From assembly GCA_027186245.1 (NCBI GenBank), contig CP114485.1:11684001-11748000 (forward strand): 64,000 bases of DNA, in the 5' to 3' direction. A program made the position numbers and the translations under genes. Source of the DNA: Coriaria nepalensis. Lineage: Eukaryota; Streptophyta; Magnoliopsida; Cucurbitales; Coriariaceae. Positions within the stretch are counted from its first letter, which is position 1. Each line of letters opens with the position of its first letter. Shown piece by piece: positions 47,300-58,559 of the stretch. The notes beneath the pieces were generated by a model. It did no database searches. It saw nothing but the letters and a program-made list of their open reading frames with translations, and was not told where the DNA came from.

Positions 47300-47884
47300 A
47301 TGAACACAATTAGATGCTGCATTTCTTGCATTCTCCCCTGCGGAGCGCTCGATGTGATTCGAATCGTTCACTGCAATGGCAAAGTCGAAGAGATCAGCGG
47401 CACTATCAAAGCCGAAGAGATCATGAAGGCGTATCCGAAGCATATCCTGAAGAAGCCGTCTCTGTCGCCCTCAGATGAAGGCATAGTCTCGAAGATCGTG
47501 ATCGTTCCGCCCGATGCAGAGCTCAAACGAGGCAAGATTTACTTTCTGATTCCACTACGCCCTACTTCTGCTTCTTCGAATCCGGAAAAGATCAGTCGAT
47601 CATCGCGATCTAACTCCGTTAAGAAGAAGAAGAAGAACAGTAGAGAGCCGTCCGATCATCATCATCATCCTCCTCAACATCAACACCGTAGAAGTCGAAG
47701 CGACGCCAACGTTAATCCTGTATCGTCCGATGTGGTGAACGTTATGGTTTCTCATGACGATGATCGGTATCTTAACGAAATCCTATCGGAAAAGCTTTCC
47801 ACGGTGAGGGACCGGCGGCACGGCCGTGTTGCTGTCTGGAGACCCCATTTACAGAGCATCTGTGAATCTCCGAGTGATTTTTAA
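47300..47884 (+). CDS. PADRE-domain (DUF4228) protein
   Basis: Single-exon protein of 194 residues with a PADRE domain (DUF4228, PF14009), a plant family linked by expression to pathogen and abiotic stress but without a known biochemical activity. Visible features: an N-terminal Cys cluster (CCISCILPC, residues 6-14), the ALDVIRIVH.NGKVEE strand at 17-31, the Y.KHILKKPS segment, the V.PPDAELKRGKIYFLIPL block at about 68-87, a basic low-complexity middle (KKKKK, HHHH and a His/Gln/Pro stretch), and the C-terminal VWRPHLQSICES motif typical of the family. Some members begin MGN and are myristoylated; this one begins MNT, so that modification is not predicted, although the Cys cluster could be palmitoylated (inference). 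Confidence 0.9.
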   Translation: MNTIRCCISCILPCGALDVIRIVHCNGKVEEISGTIKAEEIMKAYPKHILKKPSLSPSDEGIVSKIVIVPPDAELKRGKIYFLIPLRPTSASSNPEKISRSSRSNSVKKKKKNSREPSDHHHHPPQHQHRRSRSDANVNPVSSDVVNVMVSHDDDRYLNEILSEKLSTVRDRRHGRVAVWRPHLQSICESPSDF

Positions 47885-49934
47885 TATTATGGCGGTTACT
47901 ATAATTAATTAATTAATTAATGAGTTAATCATATAATTATCATTACTCTTCTCTTAATCAGAGATCAAAGATGTTCATTCGAAATGCTTTTTTTTTTCCC
48001 CTTTTTTTTTAGGGGGCTGTACACATAGAATATGAGGGAACATATAATTAATATTAATAAGAAGAAAAAAAAAGGGGGAAAAAAAAAAAAAAAAAAAAAA
48101 AGAAGAGAAAAGAAAAGTTTCGCCGTGAGAGTATAAATAAATCTAGTATTCCATACGGTTTTGATGCAATCATATATATATTTCTTAAATAACTTTTTTC
48201 TCAATTAATAAATTATGTTTATGTTAAAATTAAAGAAACTAATAAATACATGATTTGTCCAATCAAGGAATTTAGTGATAATACACTGAATTGTCACGGA
48301 AAGAAGATAATTAGGATGGAATATCACATCAAAACTCATTTTCAGAACCCAATGTTAAAACTTTAATGTGTGATGTGATGTGGATGTGGATGTGGATGTG
48401 GATGTTGATGTTATGACAAGGCATGTTACATCATACAGCTTGAACTATACCCTATTTTGATCAATAAATTTATCACTCAAATTATATGCGCCTTCACCAC
48501 TTTGGGTTAGTATGATGCTCTTCTTACCAACTCATGACCTTATCGTATGGGGATGCAAAGTTGCGATGCCTTTTTTTTTTTTTTTTATAAATAAAATATT
48601 ATATATTTTAAATATAACAAAATTTTATATAAAGAAAAAATTTAATTAAAAATAAAAAATAAAAAGGACAGTTTAATTTGTTTTTGGAGAATTATCAAAG
48701 TCACTTTGGAAAATTTGCGAATGAATAGTTACCACACAAATAACTTTTCATCCCATCATAGAATATGTTGAAAAATTTTCAGATTTGCACTAACAAAGTG
48801 TTGGAATGTCCTCTTTTATTACAAGTATATGTTATTCTTGAAAGGTTTTGTTTTATCCATTAAAATAGTTCTTTTTTTTTTAGTGCTAAGAACACGTGAT
48901 ACGTTTACAAACTTTTATCAAACATTCCTTTTAAATTTTAATAATTGGATTAATCATTAAACCTGTTTATTATACAGGTCAGATTTTGATGAAATTTATA
49001 AACTAAATCTGTTTGGGCACTTCTTCTTTTTAAATCTATTTTTAAAAATAAATTTTATTTATATTAATTTATCATAATATTAAAGTCGTTATCTACATAT
49101 AACGTTGGGATTGGAAACATCAAGATGAGATCATGTTCGTAATTTTGGAACTAAAATTTAAAAAATTTAAAATTTTTAAGAAATTTTCTTTAAAATCGAA
49201 GTTAAATTTGAGATCTACTAAGTTTTAGGTGAAACTGTCTCGGTACAAATTTATATAATCAAAATACAAATCTTGATTTAGGCTATCAACCCTACAGTAG
49301 GAAAAATCTTAGATGCACCACTGTGAACGATGAGAATCTAATTAAGCAGTTTAGATGGGAGGTCAAAAATTGAGAACAATGAGAATCTATTAGGCTTCAA
49401 TGATCTAACAGTATGTTTGGACAAGCCTTATAAATTATAGTATGACTTGTTGAGTCAACCAACAGGTCCCACTTCATATCCAACTATTTAGGTTGTTGAT
49501 CTTCTTATTGAATCTGCCTATTTGTAGATTATGTTTATATTCTTTATTATTTCTTTTCAATTTATTGACCCAAGTTCGTCAATCTGCCCTAATTCACTTC
49601 GTAGTAAGAATAATATAATAAGGTACATCCATTTGAGTTCTGAAAAATCAAAAAACTCATTTGTGCTAGTGATATAATTCGGTACATACACATCCAAAAT
49701 ATACATGCTCAATCATCAACTATTCCCGGATTCAACAAGAACATCACCTTAATTCAGATTTCGCAACTAAGAGATACAACCAAAGCAATCAAAAAATCAA
49801 ACCGTGAATCAAATAGAGATTATATGAAAAAAGAGTAAATTGGAAACTAAAGAGATCAAACCATCGGAATCAATAGAGAACCAAGATCGCCGATCACAAA
49901 TAGCAAGAGAGCGAATAAATATGCTTTGTGCGGC
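47885..49934. other. PADRE 3' side and intergenic DNA
   Basis: AT-rich with poly-A/T tracts (48078-48100, 48572-48586) and a short GATGTG tandem run at about 48369-48405. No gene supported. The part near 49900 may belong to the Copia relic that follows. Confidence 0.5.
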
Positions 49935-51377
49935 TTAGTGATTGAAAGAAGAGTGAGATACTAGTGAGCCAATCTGAGTTAAATAATATATATACGAATC
50001 TGGTTTTTGACCCGACAAAGAACCCATCAAGTTATAAAAGAGACCCAAAAGGCAGCCCAAAAATAGAATTACATAGCCCAATTTTATTATGTCACCCAAT
50101 GCGTAACATAACCAAACAATGTTTGATTTCATTAGGGTAACACCCTTAGTCCCAATATCTAAAGGATTCTCCTTCCTAAGAACCTTAGATATGGATACAA
50201 CACTCAAAACAATAAGATCACGAATGAAAAAAGATATTTTATATAAACATGTTTCGTCTGTTCGTGGTGGACCAGATTCTTGTATTGCAAAATGCATGAC
50301 CATTATCCGTCCTAAAGTTTCTAACATTCTTATCAATCTGGTTTTTGACTGAAACCTTATATTCCTTAAACCTCTCAAATATCTCATCCTTAGACTTTAA
50401 AAAATTAACCCCCACTTTCCTACTAAAATTATTAATAATAAACAAAAAATATCTACTACTACTATGAGATTGAATCCTTTTGAGACCCCATAAGTTGGCA
50501 TGTAGGTTATGTTTCCTATCTCATGTATCCTACATGATTGATTGTTTCCCAAGAAAATAATACTATCATCTATTTCTTTAAAATTTTTGAACTACTCTTT
50601 ATTCGAGCTCATGTGAAATGTGCAACCCGAATCCAATACCCAATCATTCATAATCATGCATTGTGATATGTTTAGAATCTATAAAATGCAAGTTGCATTA
50701 GCCACGTTACCTTCACTATTTCCTTAAGATGACTTCTTATTGTTGTTATTCAAGGCATATCAATTTCTTTCTATATGATTGGGTTTGTTATAATGATAAC
50801 ACCTCATAGTTTCCTTATTATTACCTTGATGTATTTTCTTATGATTTTTATTAGATTGACTAAAATCCTTCCTTTCATGTTTTCCTTTAACAAATAAGTT
50901 AGTAACGGTTCTCTTATTTATATTTAATTTGAATACCCTATCCTTCAATCCTACTACAACTAGGTACTACATTTGTATACTTTAATCCATTTTTAACTAT
51001 CATATAATCATCGAGAATTGTCTGAAATAAAATCATTGCTTGACTCGAAGCATCTGATGCATGATCAGTACCCTTTAAGGCTAAGATCATTTTGAAGAAT
51101 TCATCTACGTTATCATTTAAGTTCTTATACATGTCCATTTTCTAACTATATAATATACCTTTTAAATATACTAAATTTAGAGAGGACTGAGTTGAATAGA
51201 TGAAATCAAGTTTACCCTAGAGAGATAGAAGTGTATGTGCCCCATATACCCCCAAATGCATGATCAAGAGGTCATATAGGCTTCTTGGTCTATTTCTACC
51301 CCTTCATCAATAACTGATGTTGTCCATTTGGTGTCGTCTAGCTCCAATGCTATTAAGACCTTATTATGAGAGAAGAG
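49935..51377 (-). mobile_element. Copia relic, part 1 (interrupted by Gypsy element)
   Basis: Decayed Ty1/Copia coding DNA on the minus strand: gag-like fragment (50938-51138), a degenerate CCHC knuckle (CYHYNKPNHIERN, near 50765), an integrase piece with NNFSRKVGVNFLKSKDE and RTDNGHAF (50239-50445), and a small RNase H end with KENPLDIGTKGV (about 50110-50180). Reverse transcriptase is missing between integrase and RNase H. The gag-side end is split by the Gypsy element at 51378 and resumes at 53000, where it aligns with the same region of the Copia at 4106-7344, so the two relics are of related families. Confidence 0.75.
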
Positions 51378-51821
51378 TGTCATGTGCGTAAAGTTTCACC
51401 TCGAATTTAGACGCTTCGTGCGGCATTTGACACTCCTCCGAGTAACCAAGTCAGCCTGACCGAACCTTGCCAAGAGGTTTGTTTGAAGACTTTAGAAGAA
51501 CACTCAAGCTAGAGAACAAAGAACTCTTTGTATTGCTAGAATGCTAGTATTTTTTAGGATGATTTACAAATGAGGAGGACTCCTCCTTATATAGACCCCC
51601 ACCTTGGAATGGATGGTCAAGATCAATTTGATCTAATGGCTACAATCTATCTTCTAGAGACTTCCATACTATTCCACAAGGGACTAGAAGAATGTACAAG
51701 ATTCTAGAGAATTCTACAAAAGTGTAGGAAACCCTAGAGAAAGCTAGAGAAGTTTAGAAGTTTCTAGACTCTTCCATGAAGCCTCCTCCATCTTTTCTAA
51801 CAAGAAAGACAGTCCGTGACA
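51378..51821 (-). repeat. Gypsy 3' LTR
   Basis: 444 bp, TGTCA...TGACA ends, downstream LTR in the minus-strand orientation. Contains CTTATATAGA (TATA-like) and clusters of TCTAGA-type motifs. Confidence 0.9.
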
Positions 51822-51832
51822 CGCTCCCCCAC

Positions 51833-52561
51833 CTATTCGGGCAACGCCCCCGTCGTCCGTTCAAGCTCGAATCGCTCAATGCGGTCTTTGAACTGCCACA
51901 ACAAGTCTTCGTGCTCCCAACTAGCCTCATTCTCCGGGACGCCCTTCCATCGAAAGAGGTATTTCTTATAGCTCGGCACACCTCGCTTCCTCATGATTAT
52001 ATCCGCGAGGATTTCCTCAACTTCTTTGTTATAAGAAGTAACCACCGCTGTTGGTGCCCGCTTGGACACCCCTCCACTAGGTTCATCCTTGTCTTCATGA
52101 TAAGGCTTCAAGAGACTCACATGAAACACCAGATGAATCCGTAACTTCGAAGGTAACTCTAGATTGTAGGAGACCTTGCCAACTCGTTGAATGATCTTGA
52201 ATGGCCCCTCATACCGTCGGATCAAACCTTTATGCACCGCCCTCAACGACTTGAATTGTTGAGGCAAGAGCTTGACCATGACACGATCTCCTTCTTGGAA
52301 TTCCACTGCCCTTCGCTTAAGATCGGCCCACTTCTTTATCTTCTTCGATGCCTTCCTCAAGTGGGCACGCTCCATGTCTGACTCTTCTAACTCAGGTTGC
52401 GCTATGGGATAAGGTGACATGGTTTGTGGCTTTACCCCTTCCACCAACTCCTGCTTGTGATCCACCTCCCTCCTAGGTGGAAGCTTCTTTGGGAGTTCCG
52501 GTGGCATAACATCTAGGAACTCCTTCAGCACTCTTTGCACTTCTTCGATACCAACTGTCAC
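51833..52561 (-). CDS. Deleted Gypsy polyprotein with chromodomain
   Basis: A 242-codon open frame inside the deleted Gypsy element. Residues about 6-60 match the linker that precedes reverse transcriptase in plant chromoviruses (VLKEFLDVMPPELPKKLPPR, REVDH). They are joined directly to the end of integrase (WADLKRRAVEFQEGDRVMVKL, GPFKIIQRVGKVSYNLELP, HLVFHVSLLKPYHED) and a C-terminal chromodomain (ADIIMRKRGVPSYKKYLFRWKG, with W at the aromatic positions and NEASWEHEDLLW). The RT, RNase H and integrase catalytic parts are absent. The frame starts at the edge of the LTR (ATG at 52561). It may simply be a neutral remnant. An intact frame after about 3% LTR divergence is mildly surprising. Confidence 0.75.
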   Translation of the reverse strand: MTVGIEEVQRVLKEFLDVMPPELPKKLPPRREVDHKQELVEGVKPQTMSPYPIAQPELEESDMERAHLRKASKKIKKWADLKRRAVEFQEGDRVMVKLLPQQFKSLRAVHKGLIRRYEGPFKIIQRVGKVSYNLELPSKLRIHLVFHVSLLKPYHEDKDEPSGGVSKRAPTAVVTSYNKEVEEILADIIMRKRGVPSYKKYLFRWKGVPENEASWEHEDLLWQFKDRIERFELERTTGALPE

Positions 52562-52999
52562 GTGTGTAAAGTTTCACCTCGAACTTAGACGCTCCGTGCG
52601 GCACTTGACACTCCTCCGAGTAACCAAGTCAGCCTGACCGAACCTTGCCAAGAGGTTTGTTTGAAGACTTTAGAAGAACAATCAAGCTAGAGAACAAAGA
52701 ACTCTTTGTATTGCTAGAATGCTAGTATTTTTTAGGATGATTTACAAATGAGGAGGACTCCTCCTTATATAGACCCCCACCTTGGAATGGATGGTCAAGA
52801 TCAATTTGATCTAATGGCTACAATCTATCTTCTAGAGACTTCCATACTTTTCTACAATGGACTAGAAGAATGTACAAGATTCTAGAGAATTCTACAAAAA
52901 TGTAGGAAACCCTAGAGAAAGCTAGAGAAGTCTAGAAGTTTCTAGACTCTTCCATGAAGCCTCCTCCATCTTTTCTAACAAGAAAGGCAGTCCATGACA
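52556..52999 (-). repeat. Gypsy 5' LTR
   Basis: 444 bp, TGTCA...TGACA ends. The primer site TTGGTATCGAAG lies directly inside its low-coordinate edge on the minus strand, which fixes this as the upstream LTR. Confidence 0.9.
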
Positions 53000-53260
53000 A
53001 GAGGCCCTCATTCTCTTCTTCTAAGTTCCATAGTCCAACTTCCATCGAAACATAGAATCTCCATCCAGGTGGTTGTCATTTTTTCAACATAACCATACAA
53101 AAAACACACCACAAGCAAAAAAACCAGCAAGTAATTCTACTATTTTTTCTATAAAAAATAGGTACCAAAACATTCAAAATAACACATGAGTGTAAAGAAT
53201 TTAAATGGCTGTAAAATGAAATAAGTACTTATATTAGTTATTTCAAAAATTACGTAAAAT
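53000..53260 (-). mobile_element. Copia relic, part 2
   Basis: Continuation of the Copia relic beyond the Gypsy insertion. The bases AGGCCCTCATTCTCTTCTTC and following align with the gag-side segment near 6250-6300 of the first Copia relic, and the last bases of part 1 (ACCTTATTATGAGAGA) align just before it. Its right limit is uncertain. Confidence 0.55.
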
Positions 53261-53437
53261 ACCTTCTGCTTCGTATTATTTGGCACGTTTATAATTTTTC
53301 ATGATGCAGGCTAGCACAGTTCTAGCAATGTTTCTAAAACAAAAAACAAAAACAAAAAAAAACAAAAAAGAGAAGTTAAAAAAAAAAATTCCAAGATTTT
53401 AAGTCAAATATCTTACAAACAAATATAAACAATACCC

Positions 53438-54895
53438 TTTTTTTTTTTTTATAAGGAGAAAGTATGTATAAAAACAATAGTCCTAAAATGCCCAATCGGG
53501 GAACCCCCTTACACGGGGAGCCACAACCCATCTTACATAACAAGTCAAAATCATAAAAAAAAAAAAAATGGGTAAAGGAACTAAATAAGCATCAAGAGCC
53601 AAGAAAGTTAAACAACAAAGAAACATAAAGCTATTAGATATCCCGAAAAGAACGAATCCGACAATCATCCAAAGTTTTAAGGAAGGAGAGACTCTGCAAT
53701 ATATATTTAACAAAATAAATGATATTATAAACAACGATAGGCAAGAGGAATTATTGTGGACTTGATTATTCATCTCCTTCCAAAGAAGGTAAACAAAATT
53801 GAAAAAGGTGAGGTGGGCCACCCTAGAGGCAAAAGCCGAATTACTCAAGGAAGAAAGCCAAGAAACATAATCAATCCAAGTCACAAGAGGGGAAGGAGTG
53901 CTAAATAGCGGAGCCACGACATTTCAAAGACCAAGAGAGGTTATACATAATGTTACTCGCCTTTATGTTAGTACTAATCTTGGACGAAACAATGTACTCA
54001 CTATCGCAAAGGTGGCCAAGAAGGTCATTCATAATTCATTGATCAAAGAATAAAGAAATAGTAGAACCGTCACCAATCGCACGATCCCGAGCCCTAAGAA
54101 TTTTTCTCCAATTCCAAGTGCGAACATTGGGAATCCAACGCACCCAAAAGTTATTGTTTATGAGAAGATGATTATGAACGCAGCCAAATGTAATTGGGAT
54201 AGGAGAAAATATTTCAAATGCACTTAAGTTGGGTGACTTGATTCCATTCAACAATATTTTTAACACCGAGGCCACCCTCCTTAAGAAGACACACAACCTC
54301 CCAAGCAAACTTAGCACCACCAATACCAAGTGAAGCCCCTCTCCAAAGGAATTCCCTCACAATATGGTCAATCTCTTTAATAAAGAGTATAGACCAATAA
54401 ACTTGGATAAAGAAAATGGTAAAGCTAATAAGTTGAAGTGTACACGCAAAAGAGAGAAATTTAGAAGACCGCAAGAGATTTACAATCCAAAGAAGAAAGC
54501 TTGGAAGATAAGAGGAAAAAACCAAGGTACCTTATAGGAAGAGAGTACACGTCAAAGCCAAGAGAAGATGTAATCAAACTTTTGATGTGGTCGGGGATAA
54601 TACTGAAGAAGATATTGCTCTTGGGAGTTAGGAGTAAGCCCGAAAAGAGGAGAAAGACCGAATTGCTTCCTTAAAGCTAAAACCGATTCAAGATTCCCTT
54701 TAGAGAACACCATAACATAATCCTCAAAATAAAGATAAGTGATCTTATACTTTTCACACTTAATATGAAGCGAAAATCGGTTATTTGAACACAAACCATT
54801 AATAAGCCCCGAGCATACTTCCATACAAAGCACAAAGAGATAGGGGATATGGGATCTCCTTACTGAATATTCTGATTACTCTTAAAAAACGTCAA
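53438..54895 (-). mobile_element. LINE (L1-type) 3' fragment with poly-A tail
   Basis: A non-LTR element on the minus strand. The poly-T run at 53439-53450 is its poly-A tail. Broken frames carry the end of reverse transcriptase and the zf-RVT region: YFEDYVMVFSKGN (about 54715), VYWSILFIKEIDHIVREFLW and CLLKEGGLGVKN (54250-54420), WNWRKILRARD (54060-54110), and FNFVYLLWKEMNNQVHN (53740-53800). It lacks the 5' part. It appears to split a repeat module that is seen uninterrupted near 57960-58140. Confidence 0.8.
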
Positions 54896-55157
54896 AAAGA
54901 ACAAATATCTTGAGAACATTAAACATTTGCCCAACAAAATAAGGTAATAATCTTCAAAAAGATTTCTCATCTTCCTTCATCCCTTTTTTCCCTCCTTCGC
55001 TAGTCGATTGTGACACTTCAGAACTTGAACTTGAAATCGGTGGCGCTTATATTTCAGTTTGTATAAATAATTGCCTTAGAAGAACATATTAAAGAACTAA
55101 TGCGACCTAAAACCATAATTCACATTAGAAAATTTCTAGTAATGTTCCAAATATAGC
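54896..55157. repeat. Dispersed repeat module, right half
   Basis: The sequence around 54900-55050 aligns with 57990-58145 (shared blocks CTTGAGAACATT, CAACAAAATA and GTGACACT). The left half at 53340-53430 aligns with 57940-58000. Together they look like one older repeat cut open by the LINE. Confidence 0.6.
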
Positions 55158-55661
55158 TTATCTTCCCACGACGATTACCCAACGACACACTAACTCTCCC
55201 AGTTTCAAGAGTTTGTCACAATATCCAACAGCCATAAATAAAAAAACCTTCCTCAGTAATTCAAATGCCTCTTCTAAGTGCAAATGATGATCTTCTTTCT
55301 TCATACTTTTCACTAGGATGTCATCTATGTAGACTTTCATAGTTACTCCTAAATGCTTCAGGAACATGTCATTGGCCAATATTTGGAAAGTTACTCCTGC
55401 ATTCTTTAGTCCAAATAACACGAAGTTGTAGCAGTAGAGCCCCTTATCCATTATGAATGAAGTTTTTTCCCAGTCAGGTCCCCACAATTTTACTTGATGA
55501 TATCCCGAATAAGCATCCATAACACTAAGCAGCTCATATCCTGCAGTTGCTTGGGCAGAGAGAAAACTGGGACAAGCCTCATTAAAGTTGGTGAAATCCA
55601 GAGTCTCCAAGTTGGTGAGGCTGATTTCGTTATTGTTTCCGGCGATGCGTGATATGTACAT
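55158..55661 (-). mobile_element. Ty3/Gypsy reverse transcriptase relic (Tat-like)
   Basis: A 167-codon minus-strand frame with reverse transcriptase motifs: DFTNFNEACP, ATAGYELLSVMDAYSGYHQV, GLYCYNFVLFGLKNAGVTFQ, and the catalytic VYIDDILVKS, followed by HLHLEEAFELLRK. The order and wording resemble the Tat/Athila branch. A piece is missing between ACP and ATAGYELL, and the tail after LLRK is unrelated. It is a non-functional fragment. Confidence 0.8.
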
Positions 55662-57819
55662 GCCTGCTTATTTTTTACAAAAAAATGAAATTTTTGTTTT
55701 TATTTGTTTGCATGGTATGATTAATCATTTTTTTCCTTTTATATTTTTTTGTTGCTTTGGAATCTTTCTTTATTTTTTATTTTTTCCAAACACGACAATC
55801 GTCTTATATGATTAATCATGTGAAACTTGAACTGAAAATAGGTGACCCTTGTATTTAAGTTTGTATAAATGATGGCATATGAAGCGTACACTACCAAAAA
55901 CAGGCGAGTTACATGTGAGCCATGGACTTACCTGTGATAAGCTTTATCAATATTTGGTATGTTTTGTCCTTGTATAGGCTTTTACATTTCCAAATCATCA
56001 AAGAGTAAAATAGGCTTAGTATTTTAGAAAGTGACTTGTTAGTGCATTTTCTCCCATTTCATTGTTGTTTAATGTATGGATCCATAGGATGTGCTGTTGG
56101 CAGCATCTGGTGTGGCTTGTGCGCATCTTAATTTACATCTTCTCTACTTTCATTTAAAACGTCTGTTAAAAGAATATATATTATCATCGGTGAGAAAACT
56201 ATTTAGACAGCAACAAGCTTCTTATAGCAAATTACTTCTTATAACCTATTGCAAGGACAAGTGCGTAAGGAGCTCTATTCTGTTCTAGTGGCGTGCATGA
56301 TCGAGCGTTCATGTATGTATACAACATCCATGACACATATTATTTGGTAACGTTTACAATTTTCATGACACCCAATTTTGTATTCAATACTCTGAGTTTT
56401 CAGACGTTTAAAACAATATCCAATAGCCCAAAAAAAGCAAAGAAAAGAAAAGAAAATATAATTATAGAGAATTATTGGGTTACAATGAGGCGAAATGAGA
56501 CATATGAGAATGAAGAGAAATTTTGGTGAAATGAAGAACACTAATCACCAGAAATAGCAAATCAAACAACTCGCAATGTAAAAAATCAAACAACAGAACA
56601 AAATGAAATCAACAGATAGAAGCCCTGGAAAATCAAACAATCTAAAAAAACAAAAAACAAAAAAATCTACAACTCGCAAATCACGAGCACGAAATCAGAA
56701 ACCCAAAATGGATCGTTATTGCAGAGCATGAAATCAATAACAGTGCATAAAATCACCAATAAAGAAGGGCTCAAATTCGTGGGTCGTTATCATGATTGCA
56801 GAGAGAGCTGGCTTCGTATGAAGAATGAAGAAGAAACCTAAAATGGAGAAAATAGAGCTTACCTTGATTGAGCTGAGATGGAGGATTTTTTTCGAAGATG
56901 AAGGACTTTTTTGGAGATGGTGAAGATCTGGCATTGGGTTAACAAAAATGGAGAAGAGATCTTATAGGGGTTGCTCGAGAGAGGTAAAAAGGAAAGATGG
57001 ATGCCATAAAGATGGGGTTGCTTGGGGTTGCTAGAGAGAAGTGATGGAAGATACTTCTACCATAAAGAGGAAATGAGAAAATTAGTCTCTAGTTATTGAG
57101 ATTTTACCATTATTATCATGTTTAAGGAAAACTCCTATTTCAGCATCTAGACTATTATATTTGCGCAAATAATACGCTTTTTAGTAGTCCAACTATAATA
57201 AAATACACAGTAGTTACTCTCTACCCATAACATATATAGTTCTTCTAATATTGTAACCATTCAGACTTATCCTACCATCACAACGAGGAACCACATCTGC
57301 ATGCATGGGAGGGTTGATAAGAAATTCCATTACAAGTTGAGAAAAATATTGAAAGGGCAAAATAATCAGAATTAGTCCTAGTAAAAGGACATTTATATTA
57401 ATAGTTGCCACATGACAAGCCTATCCCATATTCCGGAACTATGACCTTTCAATTCGATGTTCTCCAACACTACTTTCTGACAAGGTTGCACTTGAGACTA
57501 ATCCCAACTTCTGAACTTAATGTGCCTCATATGGTGTTGAATGTCACATTGCTTATTTGCAGTTGCGACAGAATCTTTTGATTGCTAGGAGGGTAGTAAG
57601 GACAATATTGTTGGTCGATATTGATAGGATTTTGGACATTATCCGTGTAGAGATCTTTATAAAGAAAATCAAAAGCTTGTTAGATGTTCAAGGGGAAGCC
57701 CATGTTTTGATCCTCACCCCGTTAGTAGTATTAATGAGAGTATAATTTTCAACAATTATTCCCATCACATTATCTTCATGACCAAGCATGCCAGGGCTTC
57801 TGAAAGTATAAGAGATCGA

Positions 57820-57865
<46 letters not shown>

Positions 57866-58145
57866 ATGAGAAGACGGATCGTTTTTTTTTTCTATAATTT
57901 TGGGTTGCATTGGAAACTTTTTTTTATATAGTAAAACAATAATGTATAACCTCAAAATATAAAAAAAAACCCAAGATTTTTAGTCCGAATATCATGCAGA
58001 CAAAATTAAACACTCTTGAGAACATTTAACCTTTATCCAACAAAATAGAGTCTTCAAAAGGGATCTCCTCCGCCTCCATCCCTTCTTTTCTTCCTTTGCT
58101 AGTCGGTTGTGACACTACGGAACTTGACCTTAAAATTGGTGATCA
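55662..58145. other. Repeat-derived DNA without a gene
   Basis: No gene supported. It holds short pieces similar to neighbouring repeats (for example 56335-56375 against 53270-53310) and a T run of about 44 at 57821-57864. There is a possible but unproven element with CACTACCAAAAACAGG near 55890 and TTTTTAGTAGT near 57180. The small open frames at 56091, 56734, 57214 and 57557 have no recognisable content. Confidence 0.5.
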
Positions 58146-58270
58146 CGAACAAGCACTTCTCAAGATTTAACTTCATCTAAAATTTCTTCATTACTTCAAA
58201 CGCATCTTCTAAGTACAAATGATTGTCTTCTTTCTTCACAATAGAATGTCATCCAAATCGATTGGATAAG
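58146..58270 (-). mobile_element. Second Tat-like reverse transcriptase fragment
   Basis: A short stretch that aligns with 55240-55325 of the first Tat-like relic (the region just after the YIDD motif, reading like KKEDNHLYLEDAFEV on the minus strand). The preceding bases also match the module at 54900-55050, so both copies descend from one repeat. Confidence 0.55.
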
Positions 58271-58559
58271 CATTAAAGTCAATGGCTGCCTGGCAGAATA
58301 GTTCTATTCTTCATCGGTCAATGGTCATTGCAAAGCGGAGATAACACCTATTTGCTTACCCCACTTTTTCACCACCTTAATGGGATTGAGGGACTGCTTA
58401 TAGAAGGTAGCTTTTACGATGTATGATGTGGCTGCAAAAAGACGGGTTGCGGTTTGTGGGCTTAACTATCTCCAATTTATCTTCATTCCAAAATAAAAAA
58501 AGCTTGATATAATGAAGTGGGAATGCACCAATTGGAGATAATCCAGTTTTGCCCGAGTA

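Larger units (their letters stand above)
51378..52999 (-). mobile_element. Internally deleted Ty3/Gypsy chromovirus with two LTRs
   Basis: A 1622-bp element with LTRs of equal length (444 bp) at 51378-51821 and 52556-52999, both starting TGTCA and ending TGACA. They are similar with about a dozen mismatches by eye. The flanks share AGAG (51374-51377 and 53000-53003). The 734-bp interior is one open frame on the minus strand plus a primer site (TTGGTATCGAAG) beside the upstream LTR. Everything between the start of reverse transcriptase and the end of integrase is missing. It is inserted into the Copia relic. Confidence 0.9.

Noticed and set aside
57821..57864. T44 run as the poly-A tail of the LINE at 58560-59460
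   Set aside because: Tat-like fragments lie between them, so the run is not next to the LINE sequence. It is probably a simple repeat or another element's tail.
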